The translations under genes were made by a program, and so were the position numbers. This document shows, in pieces, positions 1 to 5,735 of a stretch of 6,279 bases of DNA. Source of the DNA: RI-92 sp040235555. GTDB taxonomy: Bacteria > Pseudomonadota > Gammaproteobacteria > UBA6429 > Thiohalophilaceae. The first letter of the stretch is position 1; every line of letters starts with the position of its first letter. A model generated the notes under the pieces. It was not told the DNA's origin. It saw nothing but the letters and a program-made list of their open reading frames with translations, and did no database searches. Where the stretch lies: assembly GCA_040235555.1 (NCBI GenBank), contig JBECKZ010000137.1:1-6279 (forward strand), in the 5' to 3' direction.

Positions 1-485
1 CCCACCAGGGTTTCATCATCGGCGGAATGTTTACGTACCGAATTGAAGATATGCGTTGCGGCCACCCGGCTGGCCATGCTCAATTCTACTTCCCGGACTT
101 TGGGTTCTTTCCCAGCCAGTTGTGCAGTGGTGTGCAGGGTCGGACGCACGGTGGCCTTATACAACAGATACTGTTTGCCACTGGCATAACGCACCGACCA
201 GGTGGCCTTGCGGTTAGTTACAAACTGTTGTATCGCCAGACCGTATTCACCAGAGATAAAATGTTCATCAATAATATCGAAGTGACCACGGGTTTGTGGC
301 AGATACATCCCCACCTTCACAGGCCGCTTCAGTGCCGTAAAGGTTACCTGGATTTCAACGTCCCAGACGTCAATAGTCGTATCAGGCTTAACCGGCAATT
401 TAAGCACCACAAGCTTATAGCTAAAAATCACCAGCGCAACGACGGTCAGTACCAGCGCCAGCCAATAAGCCTGCCGTGGATACAT
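1..485 (-). CDS. Inactive transglutaminase-like membrane protein (UUP1 family), N-terminal part, cut by window edge
   Basis: This open frame starts at ATG 485-483 and reads without a stop through 161 codons to the left edge, so the gene is partial. The first residues (MYPRQAYWLALVL...) form a membrane anchor over about residues 6-28. A predicted periplasmic, beta-rich segment follows (DTTIDVWDVEIQVTF, then KRPVKVGMYLPQ near residues 53-64). This pattern matches the N-terminus of the 'inactive transglutaminase fused to seven TM helices' family; the seven-helix part would lie beyond the window. The start overlaps the upstream stop codon by one base (TAATG), which suggests translational coupling to the RimB-like gene. 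In related genomes this pair is commonly followed by a RimK-like ATP-grasp glutamate ligase, which is not visible here. Family assignment rests on remembered sequence pattern and gene order; the biochemical role is unknown. Confidence 0.8.
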   Translation of the reverse strand, partial: MYPRQAYWLALVLTVVALVIFSYKLVVLKLPVKPDTTIDVWDVEIQVTFTALKRPVKVGMYLPQTRGHFDIIDEHFISGEYGLAIQQFVTNRKATWSVRYASGKQYLLYKATVRPTLHTTAQLAGKEPKVREVELSMASRVAATHIFNSVRKHSADDETLV

Positions 486-982
486 TATTCAGGAACCCCC
501 TTGCAATCGGGTTTATTGAGGAACGTTGATGAGGGGTCGATCAGAAAATCCTCTCCCAGGAAATTACGACCAACTAATAATGGGTAGTTAAAGCCGGTAC
601 GATCAACCAGTGTCACATCGGCTTCACGATAAGTCGAACCCAGGCAAATACCCAGTTTGACCACGTAACGTACCTGTGCCTCGCCAAAATGCCGTTTAAT
701 CCGGGCAATGCGTACCACCGGCTTTTCCAGGCGCACGATGTCACCCTCATGATTTTTTACCGAGAATGATAGCCAGTCCTTGCCATCACGTTTAAACGGC
801 TTGATGCATTCACAATCCAGCGAAGAGGTTTTGGCACCACTGTCAACTTTGGCCTTGACCATGATGCCTCCAGGGTAAACCTTGACAGTTTCCACCCAGC
901 CGACGACCTGCTTTGCCCATACGACACCCGTAACCGGCATAAGCAACAGCAAACACACCAGAATCCGATATTTGTCATGCAT
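485..982 (-). CDS. Exported retropepsin-like aspartic protease of the RimB / 'ATP-dependent zinc protease' family
   Basis: A 165-residue protein. Residues 1-23 look like a Sec signal peptide with a run of leucines and likely cleavage after VWA. The mature part carries the retropepsin-type motif DSGAKTSSL (residues 47-55, Asp47 as putative catalytic aspartate) and a C-terminal PLLVGRNFL segment (134-142), the hydrophobic-Gly pattern of this fold. This is the PF05618-type family, often annotated 'ATP-dependent zinc protease', although no zinc or ATP site is seen. Four cysteines remain after cleavage (57, 59, 113, 160), so disulfides are possible in the periplasm. The start is ATG 982, with a CGGAGA ribosome site at 997-992. 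The downstream membrane protein begins inside its stop codon. Cytoplasmic RimB relatives are linked to trimming glutamate tails added by RimK; the substrate of this exported form is unknown. Not recognised as any specifically named gene. Confidence 0.85.
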   Translation of the reverse strand: MHDKYRILVCLLLLMPVTGVVWAKQVVGWVETVKVYPGGIMVKAKVDSGAKTSSLDCECIKPFKRDGKDWLSFSVKNHEGDIVRLEKPVVRIARIKRHFGEAQVRYVVKLGICLGSTYREADVTLVDRTGFNYPLLVGRNFLGEDFLIDPSSTFLNKPDCKGVPE

Positions 983-1047
983 ACTACTTTGTCTCCGGTT
1001 TCTCAGGTAATTGAACCATTACTATTTCGACTGACAATGACGCCAGC

Positions 1048-1076
1048 ATACTAAAAATTCAAGTTAACCAGATCAA
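1048..1076 (-). promoter_or_regulatory. Candidate sigma-70 promoter for the RimB-like operon
   Basis: Read on the minus strand, TTGATC (1076-1071) and TAGTAT (1053-1048) are separated by exactly 17 bases, each matching four of six consensus positions. Transcription would begin near 1041, leaving a leader of about 60 nt that contains the CGGAGA ribosome site. The -35 element touches the direct repeats at 1056-1092, so a regulator bound there could affect it. This is a prediction by eye only. Confidence 0.4.
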
Positions 1077-1092
1077 TTCAAGCTGCGTTAAC
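1056..1092 (+). repeat. Direct repeats AATTCAAG...TTAAC (possible operator)
   Basis: AATTCAAGTTAAC occupies 1056-1068. A second AATTCAAG is at 1075-1082, followed after CTGCG by TTAAC at 1088-1092. A shorter AATTCA recurs at 1134-1139. The two full copies start 19 bp apart, roughly two helical turns, and lie over the -35 side of the candidate minus-strand promoter. A paired protein-binding site is possible, but short AT-rich repeats also arise by chance. Confidence 0.35.
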
Positions 1093-1165
1093 GATACCAG
1101 CGACAATTTCCTGATCTGCGTTAGCTGTTGAACAATTCATGTACTCTCAGAACAGTGAGCATGGC

Positions 1166-1194
1166 TTGCACCGTCTTGGCCAGCAATCTATATA
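1166..1194 (+). promoter_or_regulatory. Candidate promoter for the PhnD-like / c-di-GMP operon
   Basis: TTGCAC (1166-1171) lies 17 bases before TATATA (1189-1194). The -10 box matches four of six consensus positions and the -35 box only three, so this would be a weak or activator-dependent promoter. The -10 box sits inside a perfect 12-bp palindrome. Initiation near 1201 would leave a leader of about 85 nt before the GTG start. Alternative -10-like boxes (TAGAAT 1249-1254, TATATT 1260-1265) lack a -35 partner. Confidence 0.3.
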
Positions 1195-1199
1195 TATAG
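1188..1199 (+). repeat. Perfect 12-bp AT palindrome CTATATATATAG
   Basis: CTATATATATAG is its own reverse complement. A related ATCTATAGG follows at 1216-1224, so the block ATCTATA...TAGG-N2-ACC occurs twice within 45 bp in loosely similar form. It overlaps the putative -10 of the plus-strand operon and could be an operator or simply an easily melted AT stretch. Confidence 0.45.
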
Positions 1200-1286
1200 G
1201 AAACCTTTAAAAGCCATCTATAGGCCAAACCGCTACCAGACTGAACCCTAGAATAAGATTATATTAGCCCTTATTATGGTAAGCTT

Positions 1287-2936
1287 GTGACTTGTTGCCC
1301 ACACCACCCCGCTTTACTGTTGTTGCGTCGCTTCCTCGCATCCCGTCTCCTTACCGCTACGCTTAATTGTGTATTGCTCATTACACTCAGCGCACTGTCG
1401 GCCACGGCCTTTGCCAGCCACCAAACACCCGATAGTTACCGCCTGGGTATCTTTCCCTATATGGCGCCACGTCAGACTATTAAATATTATGGTCCGATTG
1501 CCGCCGATATGGAGCGTGTATTAAATCGCCAGGTGCGACTGGAAAGCCAACGTAGTTTTACCGACTTTACTCACCTTCTGGCCCTGCATACCTATGATAT
1601 TGCTTTGATCCAGCCATTTGATTACCCAGAGGTTGTCGAGAAGGAAGGTTATATCCCGCTGGCGCGACTATCCGTGCCTTTGGTTACAGAGTTTTATGTA
1701 CGCGTTGATAGCTCGTACCACACATTACAAGACCTGCGTGGTACCACCATTGCCATGCCACCCGTCAAGGCTGCCAACTCACGAATGGCCTTGCGCGCCT
1801 TACATGATAATCATTTGATTCCCGGTCGTGATGTAAAAATCCGCTACTTTAATTCGCATGACTCATGCCTCCAGCAAGTCTGGGTCGGTAATGCCAGTGC
1901 CTGTACCTCAGCACAACCACCAGTGAAGGTTTTTGAAAAACGGATGCAAGCACGGTTACGCTCTATCTACAAAACGCCGTCGATACCCCATGTCCTGTTC
2001 GTGGCTGACCCCAGGGTCCCGGCAGCGGATCGCGCCAAACTCGTCGATCTCATCACGGGCTGGGACAAGACAGCGCACGGCCGCCAGATGCTAAAAGACC
2101 TGGGGTTTCCTCCGTTCGTACGCGTCAAACCGGACGAATACGCCATGATGCGCCATTATGAACCGGAAGCACCGCTCATGGCAGACAGTGCCGGTGACAG
2201 CCGGGACTACATCCTCGGTATCTTCCCCTATTTGTCCAGCCGCCAACTGGCAAAAAATTTCGCACCACTGGTACCCACCCTGACATATGTCTTGGGCAAA
2301 GCCGTCAAACTGCGTACCGCATCCAGCTTTGGCAGTTTTTCCGATAATCTGGCCGCCGGCAAGTACGACATTGTGCTGGTACAACCGTTTGAATTCGAAA
2401 AAGCAGTCCAGCTGGGTTATATCCCACTGGCGGGAATGAAAGATCTGGTGTCCGGCAGCTTTTATGTCCTGAAAGGTTCACCTTACCAGAAGATATCTGA
2501 TTTCAAAGGCAAGACCATCGCCATGGCACCCGCAGAATCTGCCCAGTCACACATAGGCCGGGATGCCTTAACAAAGGCAGGCCTGGTTATTAACCACGAC
2601 GTTAAAATCAAATACGTTAATACCCACGACGCCTGTCTTCGTGAAGTTCAGCTTCACGATGCAGCCGCCTGTATGACATCGCCTCTAGTACTGAAAATGT
2701 TGCCCAGGGATTACGTCGCGAATTTGCGGCGTGTCGGTGAAACAGTGAAAATACCGGGTGTTGTCTTCCTGGCACACAAACGTTTGCCCAAAGTAATGCG
2801 CACAAAGCTGGCAAAAGAAATACTGTCATGGAACCACACCAGGGAAGGGAAAAAGATTCTAAAATCCATGCAATTTGGTAAATTTGCCCCGGTCAATCCG
2901 GAGTTGTACCAGGGTCTGTCAGGGATGGGGCAATAA
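1287..2936 (+). CDS. Exported tandem PhnD-like substrate-binding protein (two PBP domains)
   Basis: A 549-residue protein of the phosphate/phosphite/phosphonate ABC-transporter binding-protein type (PhnD-like), but with the domain present twice. Residues 1-43 look like a Sec signal peptide (Arg pair at 14-15, hydrophobic core about 21-40, cleavage after AFA). Repeat 1 spans about 51-290 and repeat 2 about 308-543. Both open with LGIFPY (53-58, 309-314) plus an RQ pair, then have YDI-x-L-x-QPF (103-111, 360-368), GYIPLA, a TIAM segment, and an HD-x-C-x11-C motif (Cys194/206 and Cys450/462). A single PhnD domain is usually near 280-300 residues, which fits a fused duplication. The start is GTG 1287: an in-frame stop lies at 1254-1256, the first in-frame ATG is past the signal peptide, and the ribosome site is weak. 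No permease or ATPase gene adjoins; the next gene, 4 nt away, is a c-di-GMP enzyme, which favours sensing over import. The ligand is unknown. Confidence 0.87.
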   Translation: MTCCPHHPALLLLRRFLASRLLTATLNCVLLITLSALSATAFASHQTPDSYRLGIFPYMAPRQTIKYYGPIAADMERVLNRQVRLESQRSFTDFTHLLALHTYDIALIQPFDYPEVVEKEGYIPLARLSVPLVTEFYVRVDSSYHTLQDLRGTTIAMPPVKAANSRMALRALHDNHLIPGRDVKIRYFNSHDSCLQQVWVGNASACTSAQPPVKVFEKRMQARLRSIYKTPSIPHVLFVADPRVPAADRAKLVDLITGWDKTAHGRQMLKDLGFPPFVRVKPDEYAMMRHYEPEAPLMADSAGDSRDYILGIFPYLSSRQLAKNFAPLVPTLTYVLGKAVKLRTASSFGSFSDNLAAGKYDIVLVQPFEFEKAVQLGYIPLAGMKDLVSGSFYVLKGSPYQKISDFKGKTIAMAPAESAQSHIGRDALTKAGLVINHDVKIKYVNTHDACLREVQLHDAAACMTSPLVLKMLPRDYVANLRRVGETVKIPGVVFLAHKRLPKVMRTKLAKEILSWNHTREGKKILKSMQFGKFAPVNPELYQGLSGMGQ

Positions 2937-2940
2937 TCCT

Positions 2941-5709
2941 ATGCTTAGCCGCCTTTCATTACGCTACCGCATCGCGTTTGTAATCTTTTTGCTGGAAGCC
3001 TGCATGCTCGGTGCCGTACTGAGTGTCTCGCTTAAACAGTCACACCAGACTGCTGCCAATTTCAATAGCACCAGCCAGAAGGCCAGCCTTGACCTGTTGG
3101 CAAATCTCAGTGTGACCGCCCTGCTGACCAGTGAATACTCCGATTACCAGCTCTACATAGATGATGTCAAAAAACAACCTTCGATTGAACGCATCGTGTT
3201 GTGCGATTCTTACCAGCGCGTAGTCGCCAGTACGCATGTCACGGATGTGGGTCGCAATCTAAGCGAAACTGTCAATCGCAATGAACCGGGCTGGCGAATT
3301 TCGACGGTTAATTCTGCCGCCGGTGCATTGGGAACACTGGCGGTTCGGTTCTCCGATGCGCAGTTGGTTGCATCGTATCAACGTACGCGTAACCTTTCGA
3401 TTTCGATCGCCGTAACCGGGATGATCGTGATCGCCCTGGTGGGACTGGCCACCGGTTTTGCACTAACCCGCCGCCTGGCCCGTGTTACTGAAGCCGCCCG
3501 TCAGTTTAGCGCTGGCAATACCTTGGCACGCAGCAATGTTTCCGGATCCGATGAAGTTGCCCTGCTCTCTCGTAATGTGGATCTCATGGCGGCGGCCGTC
3601 GCCGAACAACAACATAAGTTGCAGGAACAGGGTGAATACATCGAACTGCTGTTGAATTCCACCGCAGAGGCTATCTACGGTGTCGATACCCAGGGAATAT
3701 GCACATTTGTCAATCCGTCCTGCCTGCGTATGCTCGGTTATGAACACGAAGAAGAGATCGTCGGCAAACCTATCCATGCATTGATACACCATACTTATCC
3801 TGACGGTCGCCGTTACCCGATGGAGGAATGCGCAATCCGCCAGACCACTAAGGAAGGCAGGGATTGCCACAACGATCAGGAAGTACACTGGCGCGCAGAC
3901 GGTACCAGTTTTCCGGTGGAATACTGGTCACATCCCATGTACAAGGACGGCAAACTGATTGGTGCGGTGGTCACCTTTATCGATATCAGTGAACGAAAAC
4001 AAAATGAACAGGATTTAACGCGTTTCCGCGCTGCACTCGACAGTTCTGTTGATGCAATTTACCTGATTGATGCAATACAGATGAAGTTTGTGGATGCCAA
4101 TCGTGCCGGCTGGGAGGTGCTTGGTTATCAGCGTGACGAGCTGTTACAGCTTGGTCCATTCGACCTGATGGCAGATTATTCAAGAACGGCCATGGAGCAT
4201 GAAGTCGAGAGACTGCTCAGTAACAACCACGACAATGCTGTCATTGAAACTGTGCATCGTCGAAAAAATGGTACCAGCTTCCCGGTTGAGATATCACTTC
4301 AGGCTTTATCCACCACCGCTCAGGAACAGCAGACACCCCTGCTGGTTGCCCTGGCGCGTGACATCACGGAACACAAACAAAACGAGGCTGAGTTAAACCG
4401 GCTCGCATACTACGATATGTTGACCGGCCTGCCCAACCGCCTGCTATTTAATGATCGCCTCCATCAGGCCGCCGCCGATGCCAAACGCCGGAACCGTTTC
4501 GTTGCGCTGATCCTGCTGGATATCGATCGTTTCAAGGTTGTCAATGACACCATGGGACATGTCGCCGGTGATATGCTGCTACGAGAAATGGCACAACGCC
4601 TGAAAAAAAGTGTACGGGAAGGCGATACGATAGCGCGGCTTGGAGGTGATGAATTTGCACTCATCTTTGCTGATATTGCCGAAGCGCGGGACGTCGCCCA
4701 ACTGGCACAATCCCTGTTGAATCGACTCAGCATCCCGGTGGAGATCGATGGGCGTGAAGTCTTTTCCTCTGCCAGTATTGGCATCACCATGTATCCTGCC
4801 GATACCGACGATGTTGACACGCTGGTGAAATTTGCTGATTCTGCGATGTATCATGCCAAGGAACAGGGACGCAACAATTATCAGTTTTATTCCCGGGAGA
4901 TGACGTCTAATGCGCAGGAACGCCTGCGCACAGAATCAAACCTGCGCCGCGCGCTCGACCGTAACGAATTACAACTGCACTACCAGGCACAAATCGAAAT
5001 CAGTACTGGCCACATTCTGGGTGTAGAGGCATTATTGCGCTGGAAAGACAACAATGGTGATGATATTCCTCCCGGACATTTCATTCCTCTAGCTGAGGAG
5101 ACCGGCCTGATCGTACCGATTGGGGAATGGGTCTTGCAGCATGCCTGTAGTCAACTCAAAACCTGGCACACTGCAGGATTTTCCCATTTAAGTATGTCTG
5201 TGAATGTTGCCTCGCGGCAATTCAAGGACAGCATGTTTGGTATCATGGTTAGACGCACGATAGACTCACTCAATATTCCGGCAAACACACTGGAGCTGGA
5301 AATTACCGAGAGTGTTCTCATGGAAAACAGTGAGGTGATCATGCGCATGCTCAATGACCTTAAGACAGCCGGTATTAACCTGGCCATTGATGATTTTGGT
5401 ACTGGTTATTCCTCACTCAGCTATCTCAAACGCTTTCCGATTGATCGGGTTAAGATCGACCAATCCTTCGTTCGCGATCTGAGCATCGATGTCGAAGACG
5501 TTGCTATCGTTAAAGCCATCATTGCCATGGCCAAGACCCTGCGTTTGAATGTCGTAGCTGAGGGAGTAGAGACTGTGGAGCAGCTTGACCTGTTACGTAA
5601 TGAAGGTTGCCACGGTTATCAGGGTTATCTGTTTGCCAAACCGATGGAAGCAGATGCCATCAGCAAGCTGTTGCATGACCATGCTATTCCGGCTAAAAAG
5701 TCGGTCTAG
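2941..5709 (+). CDS. Membrane PAS-PAS-GGDEF-EAL diguanylate cyclase/phosphodiesterase
   Basis: A 922-residue inner-membrane enzyme predicted to make c-di-GMP from two GTP and to hydrolyse it to pGpG. Domains in order: TM1 about 10-30; periplasmic sensor 31-152; TM2 about 153-175; HAMP about 176-228; PAS 1 about 232-350; PAS 2 about 362-478; GGDEF 482-650; EAL 660-910. The cyclase site is intact: GGDEF at 568-572, metal Asp527, Asn535, and an inhibitory RxxD (Arg559/Asp562) five residues before GGDEF. The phosphodiesterase site is also intact: EALLRW 696-701, Asn755, Glu787, DDFGTGYSSL from Asp817, Lys838, Glu874 and Gln894. ATG 2941 is chosen because GGATGGGG (2923-2930) precedes it and the N-terminus then begins right before TM1; an in-frame TTG at 2875 would overlap the upstream gene. 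It lies 4 nt after the PhnD-like gene, its likely sensory partner. Net direction of activity cannot be read from sequence. Confidence 0.96.
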   Translation: MLSRLSLRYRIAFVIFLLEACMLGAVLSVSLKQSHQTAANFNSTSQKASLDLLANLSVTALLTSEYSDYQLYIDDVKKQPSIERIVLCDSYQRVVASTHVTDVGRNLSETVNRNEPGWRISTVNSAAGALGTLAVRFSDAQLVASYQRTRNLSISIAVTGMIVIALVGLATGFALTRRLARVTEAARQFSAGNTLARSNVSGSDEVALLSRNVDLMAAAVAEQQHKLQEQGEYIELLLNSTAEAIYGVDTQGICTFVNPSCLRMLGYEHEEEIVGKPIHALIHHTYPDGRRYPMEECAIRQTTKEGRDCHNDQEVHWRADGTSFPVEYWSHPMYKDGKLIGAVVTFIDISERKQNEQDLTRFRAALDSSVDAIYLIDAIQMKFVDANRAGWEVLGYQRDELLQLGPFDLMADYSRTAMEHEVERLLSNNHDNAVIETVHRRKNGTSFPVEISLQALSTTAQEQQTPLLVALARDITEHKQNEAELNRLAYYDMLTGLPNRLLFNDRLHQAAADAKRRNRFVALILLDIDRFKVVNDTMGHVAGDMLLREMAQRLKKSVREGDTIARLGGDEFALIFADIAEARDVAQLAQSLLNRLSIPVEIDGREVFSSASIGITMYPADTDDVDTLVKFADSAMYHAKEQGRNNYQFYSREMTSNAQERLRTESNLRRALDRNELQLHYQAQIEISTGHILGVEALLRWKDNNGDDIPPGHFIPLAEETGLIVPIGEWVLQHACSQLKTWHTAGFSHLSMSVNVASRQFKDSMFGIMVRRTIDSLNIPANTLELEITESVLMENSEVIMRMLNDLKTAGINLAIDDFGTGYSSLSYLKRFPIDRVKIDQSFVRDLSIDVEDVAIVKAIIAMAKTLRLNVVAEGVETVEQLDLLRNEGCHGYQGYLFAKPMEADAISKLLHDHAIPAKKSV

Positions 5710-5735
5710 TCAGCGTCTCTGTTAACTGGTTTTTT
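5696..5735. terminator. Weak possible bidirectional terminator between convergent genes
   Basis: Only 12 bp separate the two convergent stop codons. AAAAAGTCGGT (5696-5706) can pair with AACTGGTTTTTT (5724-5735) to form an 11-bp stem around a loop of about 18 nt, flanked by A and T runs on either side. Several pairs are G-U wobbles and the stem lies inside both coding ends, so this is a weak call. No stronger hairpin is visible at the junction. Confidence 0.2.

Larger units (their letters stand above)
983..1286. other. Divergent intergenic region
   Basis: This 304-bp stretch without a convincing gene separates the minus-strand RimB-like operon from the plus-strand PhnD/c-di-GMP operon, so it must hold control signals for both unless each is read from farther away. 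It is richer in A+T than the flanking genes. Visible elements are one candidate promoter for each direction, direct repeats around 1056-1092, an 8-bp palindrome CGTTAACG (1086-1093), a repeated CTGCGTTA (1083-1090 and 1116-1123), a loose inverted repeat at 1138-1163 and a 12-bp AT palindrome at 1188-1199. I saw no tRNA, riboswitch core or terminator. Confidence 0.8.

Noticed and set aside
27..587. A 186-codon plus-strand open frame
   Set aside because: It is antisense to the inactive-transglutaminase gene and the end of the RimB-like gene, whose minus-strand translations show clear family signatures and a signal peptide. The plus-strand product has no recognisable features.
757..978. Alternative ATG at 978 for the minus-strand gene at 485-982
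   Set aside because: It is in a different frame and ends early. The frame from ATG 982 carries the signal peptide and DSGA motif.
1139..1210. A 23-codon ORF in the intergenic region
   Set aside because: No ribosome site precedes it and it runs through the candidate promoter. Nothing in the peptide is recognisable.
1141..1286. Possible c-di-GMP riboswitch in the leader of the sensory operon
   Set aside because: I could not find the paired conserved loops of GEMM-type aptamers. The leader is short and AT-rich without a convincing fold.
2875..2940. Extended N-terminus of the c-di-GMP enzyme from TTG 2875
   Set aside because: It would overlap the PhnD-like gene by over 60 bases and add a Cys-containing tail before TM1. 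ATG 2941 has a purine-rich ribosome site and gives a normal N-terminus.
3463..3888. A 141-codon minus-strand open frame inside the c-di-GMP gene, plus others antisense at 2091-2384 and 4464-4854
   Set aside because: They lie wholly opposite well-supported coding sequence with intact domains and have no family signatures of their own.
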